NCBI GenBank assembly: GCA_036927565.1
Contig: JAYESD010000007.1
Span: 130,050,230-130,114,229 of the forward strand
Length of the DNA stretch: 64,000 nucleotides
Reading direction: 5' to 3'
From: Tuctoria greenei
Taxonomy: Eukaryota; Streptophyta; Magnoliopsida; Poales; Poaceae
This document shows positions 1 to 11,010 of this stretch, one piece after another. How positions within the stretch are numbered: position 1 is the stretch's first letter; every line of letters begins with the position of its first letter. The notes beneath the pieces were generated by a model. It saw only the letters and a list, made by a program, of their open reading frames with translations, was not told the origin of the DNA and ran no database searches. A program made the translations under genes and the position numbers.

Positions 1-1095
1 CAAACCTCACATTTCTGATTTCCTTCGCAAATTCTGGATACTGAAAATCAAAATTTTTCCACTGCGTTGCATCACCAGGGTGTCGTATATGTTTTTCATT
101 CTTCTTGCGTTGCTCGGAATGCCAACGCATAAGTTCAACCTCCCTAGGGTTTGAGAACAAACGCTTCAAGCGATCAATTACTGGAAGGTACCACATCACC
201 AAGGCAGGAATTTTTCTCTTATTCTTCCCGTCTGCATCGCCAGAAGTATCGTCATCGTCACCTTCAGGACCAATAATAAACTTCTTATTCTTCTGAGTCT
301 TTTTCATGTTGGTAACATACTGGTGATTGTAGTCCTTCTTATATTTACTGACACCACAAATGGGGCATAGTTGCGAGCTCATGCTCTTTGCGATACAAAA
401 TACAATGGTTCACGCAAGCGTGTATTTTTGTCACACCTAGTGCCATCGGGCAAAGAAGTTTCTTCGCTTTATAAGTGCTTCTGGGCAGTTTATTTGGATT
501 TGGAAGAATTTCTGCCAAAATATTCAAAAGATCGGAGAAACTACAATCGGACCATTTGTGCGTAGCTTTCAACTTTAGTAGTTCTAAGACTGCACGCAAT
601 GTAGTAAACTCTTTATCAAAACCGTTTGATTCATCATATAAAAGCTTCGTCGCCGCATTCTGCAATGTCTCCATTTTACTTAAACCTTTGCTTGCTCCCA
701 TAGAAGTCAATACATATGGTTCAATGTGACGCAACATCTCCTCAGAATCGAACTCATCATCATCATCACCAGCTTGATTGTCACTACCATCATCGATATG
801 AACATTATCATCATCTGAACCTCTCTCATCATCTTTATCCACATCATGTGTATCTAACTCACCATGCTCTGTCCATATTGTGTAGTTTTTTTTAACCTCT
901 TTTCACCAAATGAGATTGGATTACTATAGTATCCGTTCAAGCAATCTTATTTTCGCAGTCGATACATGGACGTAGTATGTCATCTATCTTTTGCAACTTC
1001 ACATGTCTCTTGGATGCTTCAATAAAATTTGCAACATTATAAATGTACATAGGATCGGGTTTTGGCATGTTATACATCCACGCTCGACGGTCCAT
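1..1095 (-). pseudogene. CACTA (En/Spm) TNP2 transposase, N-terminal part, broken and cut by the window edge
   Basis: This is the start of a TNP2/TNPD-type CACTA transposase, which cuts and rejoins element ends. The start codon at 1095 opens a transposase-associated domain beginning MDRRAWMYNMPKPDP with a CIDC cysteine pair. It is followed by the acidic linker (about 860-740), the block HKWSDCSFSDLLNILAEILP, and a CPICG zinc-finger-like motif near 372. The reading then enters the typical block ending RHPGDATQW near position 50. The order matches the family. It is broken: a TGG-to-TGA-type stop lies near 947, the frame shifts in an A-run near 890-900, and a one-base insertion near 373 splits the CPICG motif. 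The catalytic core lies beyond the left edge. The strand is opposite to the CACTA gene that starts at 4970. Family call is secure; the exon structure is inferred. Confidence 0.88.
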
Positions 1096-1333
1096 GCTTC
1101 AATAATAGAATTTTTGTCAGATTTACAAAATTTGGCCACAAATATTCTATAAAGGTGTTCTATAAAATGAATTTACAGAGACATAACAAGTATGATTAGG
1201 GCGACTAATGTAGGAGACGGGCGACGTCTTGAGGCGGACGGAGTCGAAGGCGTCGGGAGCAGCAAGCGGGGGTGAAGGATTGAAGTCGTGGGGCAAACAG
1301 GCCCAGTGGCATGGGCTAGGTCTAGGTGGGATC

Positions 1334-2090
1334 TAGGGATGGCAATTATACCCGCGGGTACGGGTACCCGACGGGTATTGCACCCGACGGGTGCGGGTAC
1401 GGGTGGATTTTTTACCCATGGGTACAACCCGTACCCGATCCAATGTGTTGTGGATATGGGTGCAGGTATTATTTCCTACTTGCGGGTACCCGTCGGGTAC
1501 CCGAAAAACTTTTATGATTTATATGTGTTCCATAAAAAAACTCAGTCCAGAATAGTTAAAAATTCACGGCCCACAAGGCCAGGTAACTAGCTATTCACGT
1601 TATTCAGACGTCCATCATCCATTGCAATCAGACCAATCCCGATCCCAGTAGGCTGGAGTCTGGACCGAGCAGCAAGCAGAGGCGTAGACAAAAAAAAAAC
1701 TAGACGTCACTGGCTGCCCGATGCCAGAGTGCATGACTTTTGCCGCTACCCCGAACCTGACACGATGGAGAGGCGCGCTGCTGGAGCATGGCATGGCTCC
1801 ACTTTGCCACTTCGGTGACTGCCGCCGACTTTCCACCGACCACCACGCGCCGTCTCCCGCGGCTCCGGCCATCACCTCCGTCTTTCGGTCTCGCCGCCGC
1901 CGACAGCTGGCCCCGGTGCCTCCAACACTGTCTCCGTCCTTGTCGCCACCTGCAGCTGGCCCCGGTGCCGCCTTCCACCCCCGGTGCCATTTCCCGATGG
2001 GTACCCGAAACCCGTTAGAAACGTGTCGGGTACGGGTACGGGTGCTATATTTTACCCGCAGGTTTGGATTCGGGTACAATCCATATATAC
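1334..2090. mobile_element. hAT-like non-autonomous element or fragment with ACCCG/CGGGT subterminal repeats
   Basis: The left edge reads TAGGGATGGCAATTATACCC, which resembles plant hAT ends. Dense ACCCG/CGGGT repeats follow to about 1500 and resume at 1985-2080, as expected of subterminal transposase-binding repeats. The middle (1740-1990) is GC-rich, with a short duplicated CAGCTGGCCCCGGTGCC motif. A matching inverted end (TTGCCATCCCTA) is not present on the right, and no 8-bp target duplication was found, so the right end is lost or the call is wrong. Confidence 0.4.
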
Positions 2091-2096
2091 CAAGAT

Positions 2097-2290
2097 GCAA
2101 AAGGACAAAATCCATATACCAACGCACTATGACACAATCCATATACCAACACACTATGAGAATACCAACATGCAAAAGGACACAATCCATATACCAACAC
2201 ACTATGACACAATCCATATACCAACACACTATGAGAATATACCAACATGTAAAAGGACACAATCCATATACCAACACAACATGCAAAAGG
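2097..2290. repeat. Minisatellite, about 75-bp unit with a nested shorter repeat
   Basis: About 2.5 copies of a unit that begins CAAAAGGACACAATCCATA and ends near CCAACATG start at about 2097, 2173 and 2250. Each full unit contains CAATCCATATACCAACACAC twice. It lies at the right edge of the ACCCG-rich element and within the presumed TNP2 leader intron. Confidence 0.85.
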
Positions 2291-2536
2291 AAACTATGAG
2301 AATTTATACCTTGTCGCACGATGTGGGACTAGGCAGATCAGGCGTGCCTCCGCGGGTCTGGGCGGCGGCGGGGCAGTGCGGGCTCTGGGCGGTGGCGCGG
2401 CTGTGCGGGCTGAGCGGCGGCCCGACAGTGCAGGCTGGGCGGCAGCGCGGCAGAGCAGGCGCGGCAGTGGGAAATTTCGGCAGCCTTGCGGCGGTGGAAA
2501 ATTCTCCAGGGTTATGTTTCGACCGTGGCGAGGGGT

Positions 2537-2546
2537 CTTTATATAG
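2537..2546 (-). promoter_or_regulatory. TATA box of the minus-strand TNP2 gene
   Basis: CTATATAAAG on the minus strand is followed by a GACCCCTCGCC leader. The matching promoter on the other side of the repeat block (3678-3688) has TCTATATATACCCCTCGGC, so the two start regions look alike and point in opposite directions. Confidence 0.55.
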
Positions 2547-2549
2547 ATG

Positions 2550-3665
2550 TTAGTTTTTCACAGGCAGTTTTTAAATTTTTAACAGGCAGTTGGTAATAAA
2601 TAACTGTCTGAGAAAAACATTATCTCAGGCAGTTATTCCTTACAAACCGCCTGTGATAATGCCCGAGACGGTTATTTAGATTCCAATCAAGAATATTAAG
2701 TAAATATCTTCACAGGTGGTTGGTACTTAATAACCGCCTAAGAAGATGTTTATCTCAGATGGGTATTACTTACCAACCGCCTGAGATAATGCCCGATACT
2801 GTTCTTCAGTTTCCTTATCTCTTGCTTCTTTTTATTTAGATTCTAATATAAATACTCAAACATGTTTAGATTCTGCAAATTGTGTCCAAATTCGATGATT
2901 CTTTCTTCTACATTTGTATAAAATTAACATCTACCACCTGAACAAAATATTTTAAAACTTGTATAGCTGACATTGTAATGTTTTGGTAAATATCAAATTA
3001 ATTTCTACTCACATATTATTCACATTTGTGTCTCTCATTAAAAAAGATCCTTCACTTATTTGTTTGTATGAACATAATTGTATTATTTATACATGTATGA
3101 TTTTTTTTAATTTTTTTAAAAGCATTCCAACATGTCAAACTTCAAATTATCCATCATTCTAACTAAATGCTCATATACATATGAGGCATTCATCAAATTA
3201 TGAACACACATTGATTCAAAAAAATTTAAAAAAATCTGAAAAAAAAATCATAGAGGTTGGTATGATGAGTAAAAATGTCCACTAAAAACATAAATGAAAA
3301 AAACATTATATTAATCAAGATAGAAAAATGAAAATAGCATTTGTTGTATGTTTTTTATGTTCTGACCAATTTTAAAGGATTTATGAAGTGAAATTTAATG
3401 GTAACCTTTACTTATCAATAATATTACAAGAAAGTGAAATTTTGTCTTTTTAAAGGACCCACATTTAATCAAGAATATTAATTAAGAAGAAGTAAATATC
3501 TTCACAGGCGGTTAGTACTTAATTGTAATGCTTGGGAAGATGTTTATCTCAGGTGGGTATTACTTACCAACCGCCTGAGATAATTGTATCTTCTCAGGTG
3601 TTTGGTAAGTAAAGCCCGCCTGAGGTAACCATCTTCTCAGGCGGTCGGTACTTAAAATTCGCCTG
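2550..3665. repeat. CACTA subterminal-type motif cluster between two divergent promoters
   Basis: Many copies of a CAGGCGGT / ACCGCCTG motif lie at 2550-2810 and 3495-3665, often paired as inverted repeats (for example CTCAGGCGGT facing ACCGCCTGAG). They resemble the CACAGGCGGTTA motifs at the right end of the same CACTA (20380-20830). The segments 2683-2805 and 3465-3585 are near duplicates of each other. They flank an AT-rich stretch (about 2815-3465) in which I see no gene. No CACTA terminus was found in this block. Confidence 0.75.
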
Positions 3666-3677
3666 AGAAAATGGGAG

Positions 3678-3688
3678 TCTATATATAC
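3678..3688 (+). promoter_or_regulatory. TATA box of the plus-strand CACTA gene
   Basis: TCTATATATAC lies just after the last CAGGCGGT motif. A leader exon (about 3710-3852) follows and ends in a donor-like TTCAAG|GTAAACCC. Confidence 0.55.
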
Positions 3689-4969
3689 CCCTCGGCAGCG
3701 TTGGAAAACTTAACCCGGGCAAAACACTTAGACGCCGTTAGGCTGCCAAAATTTTGTTTGCCGCCAAGTGTTCACCGTCGTCGCCGCCGAGCTTCGCCCT
3801 CGTCACTTTCAGGTACGCCGAGCGAAGCCATTGCCGTCACCGCGGAGCTTCAAGGTAAACCCTAAACCCTTCGACCTTCCATCCTCCTTCGCCGTGCCGC
3901 CTCCCTCTCCGCCCTCGTCGTCGCCTTGCATATCCTTGGTTAGGGTTCGGGAATTGGAAAATGGTAGGCATCCTTGGTTAGGATTCGGTGGAATTCGAAA
4001 AACTGTCAAGTTAGGTGGCATCTTTGGTTAGGGTTCGGTGGGTAGGCAATTTGCTGGCCAACTCATTTGTGATGCCAGGAGCATATGCTGCCGATCTCTA
4101 TGATACAAGAATTTAGTTAGACTTATATAACTTCAAAAATGTGTTTTGGCTAAATTTACTTAATTGAGTCAAAATTGAGAAAATTTGTTTTAAATATGAC
4201 CAAATTTAGCTAACTGAAGCATAATCAAGCAAGTTTGACTATCCGGGGCAAGATTTAGCTATATTTGGTTAAGTTGAGCGAATTTGGCTAATTTTGGCTA
4301 AGTTACATTAGATATAGCTATACTTGACTAATTTTGACTAAGTTATGCCTTGGGTTGTCGGTGCCATCATATGTGGGGTACGTAATGCCTTTCATGATGG
4401 CTGAACCTGCTGCCATGGTGAGCCCATTTGGTGCGGCCGGGCACACCGGGATTAGATTTTGGTGAATGTTTCCGGATTTATGATTCGTTTGAGAATGTGG
4501 GTATTTTATCTCTTTTTACCGTGCAAATCCCACGGTTGTAGAGATGATCGCTGAAAAAGAGTGTCTCTTCTCGCCTGCAGCTACCTCGCCTCGCCTCACC
4601 TCACCATCCAAATCCAAGTGCCACACTTTGCGATTCTTGATACTAGAAAAAGGCCGGAGGATTTTCTTTTTGTCCCTTGCTTGATCAGATATAGGTCCGG
4701 AGCTAGGCGCCACCTAGTAAACCTCAAGAACGTGGTCGTCACTCTAAACGAAGCTAGCCTATTTAGAATAAGAAGATAAAATTGCCATTGCTGATGAGCA
4801 ACTTTAACATGCTTGTCACCCTCGCAATGTATAGGAACCTTTTGGTCAGTCGCCTTAAACCCTAGAATGCCTTATCAAATCCTAGAATGCTTCCATCTTT
4901 TTCTTCATGCAACACTTCATGCAGAGTTAATATGCCATTTATTAGATTTTTTGTCTTATTAGTTCTAGT
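3689..4969 (+). other. Leader exon and 5' intron of the plus-strand CACTA gene
   Basis: No protein is called here. After the TATA box a GC-rich leader ends at about 3852 with a GT donor. The next 1.1 kb is AT-rich with repeated GGTTAGGGTTCGG and TTTGGCTAAATTT-like phrases. A polypyrimidine tract and AG lie just before the ATG at 4970. This layout is that of a long first intron in the 5' leader; it is inferred from splice-like signals only. Confidence 0.45.
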
Positions 4970-7111
4970 ATGGAAAGCCCTAAGAAGACTGGTCCTGGTA
5001 GTAACAATAAAGAAGACAATATGGAGTTTACTGACTCCAGCAGTTCAGGATCCTATCACAGTCCATCGGATCCTTTTTCGAATATAAAAATTAAAAAGAC
5101 TTCAGAGGATCTAGACCCAGAATATGATCCTGCCGACGAGGTATGGATCACGAATCTTAACTTCAGCAGTTCAAGTTAATGTTGGTTGTCAAGTATACAA
5201 AGTCTTATAATTCTTTTCTACCTAGATTAATCGAGAAGACAATGAGGTGACATCGGCTCCTAAAACCGCAGAAGGTTCTCCAATGGATGAATCCTCAGCT
5301 TCACTCAAGCGAAAATGAGGGCAACGAGGTCCCAATAAGGGTCCATTGGACCGCATCATGTACATAACAAGGGTCGGTCCAGGTGGGCTTCCCCAAGAAC
5401 CACTGGATTCAGTTACCAAGTACCGTAATGCATGCAGTTTTCTTGTTAGGGAGGTTGTGCTGATCACAGCCAAGAATTGGAGGAAATTACCCGAGCAGAC
5501 CAAGAATGAGTTGTGGGAAAGGATAAAGAAACAATTCAAGTTCCCGAAAGGCACAGAAGAAGCTGTAAAGAAAGCAACATTGGTCTCTTGTGGCAAGAAG
5601 TTTCGTGGCTGGAAGAGTGAAATGAATGCTTATGTTAAGGCCGATAAGATCCCTAGCCCGAGGAAGATGGGAAAAATCACACAAGCTCAGTGGCAAGAGT
5701 TTGTTCGTCAAAAGAGCACACCTGATGCTAAAGCTCTAAGTGCAACTAGGTTAGAGCCTGCAAAAAAAGAACAAATACCATCATCGCTTGGGGTCTGCCA
5801 GATATGCCCCCAAAGTCCAAAAATGGAATAAGATATTAGAAGAAATTACCAGTAAGGGCAATCCTCACCCATTAGAAGGGTGCGATGAGCGAACTCAATG
5901 GTGGGTCTTTGCTAGATCAGGTTTGACCAATGAGGGCAAACTTGAAAAGCCCGACTCCGTGAATGAAGTAGAGGATAAAATGAAAGAAGTAATTGAAAAG
6001 CAACAGAAGGGTCTCTTCAAGCCGAAGAGGGAGAATGACCAACTTACCGCTATCTTAGGAAACCCTGAACACAGCGGACGGGTTCGAGCGGTCTCTTCTC
6101 AAATGTCTTGGCTAGATGGTTTCACTAAAGATAAAGACACATATAGAAAACGTGAGAAGTTTAAGAAAACACTTGATGAAACGATTGCTCAAAAGGTCAA
6201 AGAAAATATGCAAGAAATAATGGAACAACTTAGACAGTCGGGACAATTAGTGGCACCGAGTACAGTGATGGTTCCGGTGCAAAAGGAGCAATTAGTATCT
6301 CCAACTGCCTACCCTAGCAGCGTTGGTTCTGTGCCAGGCTTAGGGTAAACCCATATGTTCCATGTTGATGATATTGCTAACGACAAATCTTGTTGTCTTC
6401 TTGTCCCGATAGGCAGAGCAGGGAACAAAACCAAACAGGTTGACACTGCTATGGCAAAGCCTGATCGTGACTTCAACGGGAATCTACTTCCGTTGTATTA
6501 TGTTGTAGTGCAAGTTCTTCAGATCATTGATAATGATTATGAAGATTATGAAATAGACCACGTCACACCTGAGTGGATCGCGACTCTGGGGCAGGCTGTC
6601 AACCAATTAATCCTTTGGCACCGACGTGATATCGTGTTGGACGATGAGCCAATTTCTAGCCCCGTCGCATCTCCAAATACTGCAACCCCATCTTCTAAGG
6701 CGAAAGTGCATGAAGATCCACTCCCAGTCCAGGAAGATCCACTCCCCCTATGTCTCAGCAAGGATGATAGTAACCTTGCTAGTAAAGATATCCAAGACCA
6801 ACAAGTTGGACAACAGCTTCAAGCAGTACTAGAGCAAGATGTTGCTAGTAAAGAGCAACCAGTTGAGCAACAGCTTGAAGTAGTACTAGAGCCAGCTACT
6901 GGGAGTAAAGAGCAATCAGTTGAACAACAGGTTCAACAAGCCAGTGTCCAACTTTCGACGACTACTCCTCGATCATTAGTGCCTATCAAAGTTAGCTCAT
7001 ACGAAAATAAGAAACCTTCATCAGAAGTGTCAAAGTATTTGGAAACTATGAAGGAAAATATTATAAAATCGAGTGCATCTCATTCTTCTCATGAGCTAGA
7101 ATTAGGAGATA
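4970..7111 (+). pseudogene. CACTA second gene, 5' part: Transposase_24 and DUF8039-like regions
   Basis: This is the first half of a TNPA-like CACTA accessory protein. The short exon 4970-5140 ends GCCGACGAG|GTATGG and the next opens at about 5226 after CTACCTAG. From about 5320 it reads GPNKGPLDRIMYITRVGPGG, then a Transposase_24-type region including LGNPEHSGRVRAVSSQMSW (about 6055-6110). Next is a DUF8039-like region, LLVPIGRAGNKTKQVDTAMA (about 6390-6450), and a Gln/Glu-rich linker to 7111. Damage: CGA-to-TGA stop at 5316-5318, frameshift near 5790, and in-frame TAA at 6346-6348. The frame runs into copia 1 at 7111 and resumes at 18596, where the Ulp1-like half lies. TNPA-type proteins bind subterminal motifs, so the CAGGCGG repeats are plausible targets (inference). 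Confidence 0.85.
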
Positions 7112-7396
7112 TGTAAGTGCATCTAGGTCCCTTGTGGGTTTTGGTGGATTGATGATGAACCATTATAGTGTTGATGAACTTGGTTGAGCATGAGCGTAGA
7201 TCCGAAGTACGGAATGGAGCTTTGAAGAAAGACGGCAAAAGGAGAAAAGTTGTGGCGAAGAAGAATAGAAATAGGGTTTTCTATTTTCTCCTTGAGTCCT
7301 AGGAAAAACCGTACTATTAAGAGGGACACTACGCGTAGACACTTAGTGAGTCATTCGGGTGCTCAACCCCTTAGTAGAAGATTTTAGTAGGGCCTT

Positions 7397-7875
7397 TGTG
7401 GCTTGGGCGGACTTGTCTGACTTGTGGTGTCAGACATGTCTGAATTCCCCCTGTTGGAAGTCGGACATGTCCGAATCTGTAAGTCAGACATGTCCGAATT
7501 GGCACTAGAAGGGTTCCAGTGAGTGTTCCAGTGAAGTTTCGGACTTGTCCGAACCTGGGGGTCAGACATGTCCGAGATGGATCTGTTCCCAGGGACTAAG
7601 GAAAATTTTCTAAGTCCCAGAGAGTCAGACTTGTTCGAGTTCTCTCTGCAGAACTTCAGACATGTCCGAGATTGTATGTCAGACATGTTTGAAGCGGTTT
7701 TGGTCATACAAGTCTGAAGTGAAAGGCCTGGCCTTTGAGGTCAGACATGTCCGACTTTGTGTCAGACATGTCCGAGGTGGCTTTTGGTGCACTATTTAAG
7801 TTCCAACGGGTAGCCGTATGCTTTATGACATCAACAATTCGGACAAGTCCGACTTTGTGTCAGACATGTCCGACG
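7397..7875. repeat. Palindrome array in the copia 1 LTR, core TCGGACATGTCCGA
   Basis: About 14 copies of a 14-16 bp motif lie upstream of the TATA box, and four more at about 8525-8605. The perfect form TCGGACATGTCCGA is its own reverse complement; variants have TCAGAC at one end or AAG/TTG in the centre. The 3' LTR has the same array (17310-17780), and eight further copies lie in 14475-15030. The position just upstream of the promoter suggests protein binding or RNA hairpins, which is inference. Confidence 0.9.
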
Positions 7876-7909
7876 CGGGCTGTGTCAAACAGCTCTAATG
7901 ACCTTTTGG

Positions 7910-7920
7910 AGTATAAATAG
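7910..7920 (+). promoter_or_regulatory. Copia 1 LTR TATA box
   Basis: AGTATAAATAG follows the palindrome array; the 3' LTR copy is at 17817-17827. The transcript would start about 25-35 bp downstream. Confidence 0.7.
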
Positions 7921-8684
7921 TGGGTGGCTTCAACCCACCAACCATGCCTAACACCCCTGAACAGTTCTGAACGCCCATATGAACTCAAGAACCTCTCTCC
8001 ACTTGTTGTTCACCTCTAGAGCCCAAATTTGTATTTTTGGGAGAGTGAAGAGTGCTTTGTGAGGATTGGGAGAAACGGTTTGTTGAGGGGTTGAGCAACG
8101 TGTGATTCGCTAAGTTTCTTCGTGATTGCTTGTTTTTTTCTTGGGGTTCTCCCCTAGACGGTTAGGCGTCGCCCCGTGATTTCTTTGTGATCTCTTGTAA
8201 TCGGGGAGTTTGTAACAATCTTTGTGATAGTGGAAGATCGGGAGTTGGCCCTTGTGGCAACTCGTGAGGGAAAGGCTAGAGAAGGCCTGGTCCCTTGTGG
8301 ACTCCTCAACCGGGACGTAGGATCCTTTGTGGTTCCGAACCTCGGGATAAAATCGTTTGTCTCTTGTTGTTCTTCCGTTCTCGCAAGTTTTGATTCTAGT
8401 GTTTTTCCGCGTGCTATCTCTCCCTCAACTTTCTTTCTACTCCATACTTCGTGTAGAACTGCTAGGGATCGATATCTCTCACTAGATCGCTTAAAAATTG
8501 GATTTTTGGTCTAATCGTGCAGGTAATCTCGGACTTATCCACCCAGGTTAGACTTGTCCGACTTAGGTCATACAAGTCCGACTAGAAGTCAGACAAGTCC
8601 GACTTCTCTGTTTTCGTAACTCTGAATTAAGTTTAAATTATCGATTATCGCCTATTCACCCCCCCCTCTAGGTCGCCTTTCAAT

Positions 8685-8696
8685 TGGTATCAGAGC
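8685..8696 (+). other. Copia 1 primer binding site
   Basis: TGGTATCAGAGC lies two bases after the 5' LTR. It matches the 3' end of plant initiator tRNA-Met, the usual primer of copia elements. Confidence 0.92.
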
Positions 8697-8733
8697 AGGT
8701 TTCTCCAAAAGAGACTAACATCTCGGAGAATCA

Positions 8734-10999
8734 ATGGCGGAAGAAAGGAACAAGGATGATACCTCATATGTCGAGGGTGAAGGCTCAAATGGCAAGAACT
8801 ACGACGTTCTTCTTGATGCTCCGAAGGACGATGAAGAGACTCGCCAACTCAAGGCGAAGCTTCGGGAGAAGCTAGGGAAACAACCCAAGATCAACAAAGT
8901 GAAGGAGAAGAGTAACGATGACTATACTCAAACTCACTTTGATTATGATCGTCTTCATGCTAACAATCACTATTTGTCTATTCCACTTGGCAAACCTATT
9001 CAATTCGATGGAAATGACTATTCAATGTGGAAACACAATATGAAGATGCATTTAATATCTTTGAATCCTAGTTTGTGGCAGATTGTGCAAACCGGAGTTC
9101 ATATGCCAAGGAATGAGGAAGATGTCACTCCACAACAAGCTATCCTACTTCATCGCAATGATCAAGCCGTGGGAGTCATAACCTCATCTTTGACTCGGGA
9201 TGAATTCAACCGAGTCGAAGGTTTGGAAGTGGCCAAAGATATTTGGGATACACTCAAGACGGCGCACGAGGGCAACCGAGTCATCCGAGAGGCGAAGATT
9301 GAGATGATCGAAGGAGAGCTTGGGAGATTTACCATCATGGATGGTGAGTCGCCCAAAGACATGTACAACCGCCTCAAGGTGCTTGTGAACAAGATTCGTG
9401 CCTATGGAAGCACTCGATGGACGGACCATGAAGTGGTGAAGAGGATGCTTCGGGCATTCATGCCTCGAAACATCACTCTTTGCTCCTTGATTCGTGAAAG
9501 CCTCGACTACACCAAGATGACTCCGGAAGAAGTGCTTGGGAGGATAATCAACAATGAGATGATGGAGAAGGAAGCTATGTTCTACAACGATCTCCAAAAG
9601 CTTGCCTCATCAAAGAAGAAAGACATAGCCCTCAAAGCAACTTCCACATCCTACAATGAAGATGCAAGTGGTGATGAGAGCATGGACTCCGATGAGGAAG
9701 AAGCTTTCTTCATCAACAAGTTTAGAAGGATGATGAGAAGGAAGAAGGGAGGCTATCACCAAGAAGGCAAGAGCAAGGAGAAGCTAAAGAAGAAGACTTG
9801 CTACAAGTGTGGTGAACATGGGCACTTCATTGCGGATTGCCCATACAATGAAAGCAAGAAGGAGGGCAAGACCCAAGATAAGAAGCTCTTCAAGAAGAAG
9901 AAGTCATCAGGGACATGCCCACCTTGGAAGAGAATGGGACTCAAATGAAGACTCATCTTCCGAAAATGAAGAGAAGGTGGCAACCATTGCCATCGGAAAG
10001 AGCTCAAGTGCAAGCAAGCTTTTCCCCAACCTTGATGATTTCAAGTCCACATGTTTCATGGCAAAGGAGGGAAGGAAAAAGGTCAAATCTAAACCCACTC
10101 CCTCTATAACTTCTTGTGATGAACTTGATAGTGATAGTGAACTTGAATCCATGCTTAAAGGCTTAAGTAAGAGTGCCATGAGAAAGATGAACTTTTTTAT
10201 GGATGAAATCTCCGAGAAGGAGGATCTCCTTGAGCGTCAAGAGGGCATGCTCATCCAAAAATTGGAGAGATGTCAAGATCTTGAGGAGCTCCTCGAGCGC
10301 GAGAGAGAAATAAGAAATGCATTGGAGCATGACCTTGCCATGAGCAAGGAAGCATGCTCAAATCTTAAAGACAAGACCGTTGAGCTCAAGGATGAACTTG
10401 TTAACTTGACAAAGGTTAACAAGATTCTAGAGACGAAGGTTGAGTCACTTAAGATCAATGTACCTTCTTCCTCAAAGAGCTCATCTTCTCAAAAGATTTC
10501 ATCCGAGGAAGTTCACACTTGCATGTGCTCAAGCTTGATCCTAAAACTTAAGTATGAACTTAACTTGGCACAAAACAAACAAGCACCGAAAGGTGGCATC
10601 TTTGACAAGGAGAAGGTGGCCTATGCACATAGTGCATACACCAATGTGAGACCTCCCCATGTCAAGGATGGTCTTGGTTATTCTCGGGAGCGGTGGCAAA
10701 ATGCCAAAGCCCCCAAGAATAACAAATACTTGATTGTATTTGTCAAGGAAGGTTCATCCACCCAAGATAAAGGAAAGAACATTGTCTCAACATCTTATAT
10801 GCCTAAAAATGAACCTCATCCTTTGTTCCATGACTTTGATGCTTCTTATGTTTTATCGAGGAACAAATTTGGCAAGACTTATGCTAGATATGTTGGGCCA
10901 CTCCGCAAGAGCCCAAAGCCTTGCGTGTGGGTGCCCAAATGTCTTGTGACTAACATCAAAGGACCCAACTCTGTTTGGGTACCTAAAGGAAAGGCATAA
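8734..10999 (+). pseudogene. Copia 1 Gag, split by one frameshift
   Basis: Gag forms the particle that packages the element RNA. The start at 8734 (MAEERNKDD) is the first ATG after the PBS. The first frame (to 9948) has the copia Gag domain around residues 85-280 (IPLGKPIQFDGNDYSMWKHN) and a zinc knuckle C356-C369, CYKCGEHGHFIADC. Comparison with copia 2 shows that a one-base gain in a GGG run near 9910 moves the true frame to the second frame. That frame goes on with HAHLGREWDSNED, an acidic stretch, and a long coiled coil (about 10200-10470, ISEKEDLLERQEG). It ends at a TAA (10997-10999) just before the T-rich Gag-Pol junction. Confidence 0.88.
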
Positions 11000-11010
11000 C
11001 TTTTTTTTAG

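Larger units (their letters stand above)
1096..2536 (-). other. Presumed 5' leader and intron of the TNP2 gene, with inserted repeats
   Basis: No convincing coding sequence. Read on the minus strand, a GC-rich leader follows the TATA box at 2537-2546 and ends in a donor-like CAAG|GTATAAA near 2310. An acceptor would then be needed just before the start codon at 1095. The inferred intron holds the ACCCG-rich element (1334-2090) and the tandem repeat (2097-2290), which are listed separately. The open frames here arise from low-complexity GC-rich sequence and have no recognisable domain. Confidence 0.45.
7112..8682 (+). repeat. Copia 1 5' LTR
   Basis: Runs from TGTAAGTGCATCTAGG to CCGCCTTTCA-type ends (TG...CA), 1,571 bp. 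It pairs with 17019-18590. The first third holds the palindrome array and the TATA box is at 7910-7920. No protein is encoded; its small open frames are repeat artefacts. Confidence 0.95.

Noticed and set aside
1615..2319. A 234-residue minus-strand frame rich in Cys, Tyr and Val, resembling membrane text
   Set aside because: Produced by the tandem repeat (2097-2290) and GC-rich sequence, which are low complexity; no start signal or homology.
7384..7707. A minus-strand frame with SDMSD and RTCP repeats
   Set aside because: It is only the translation of the LTR palindrome array; the 3' LTR shows the same, and no domain is present.
7397..7875. The palindrome array as a CRISPR array
   Set aside because: Spacing is irregular, the repeats are only 14-16 bp and lie inside a plant LTR; no cas genes.
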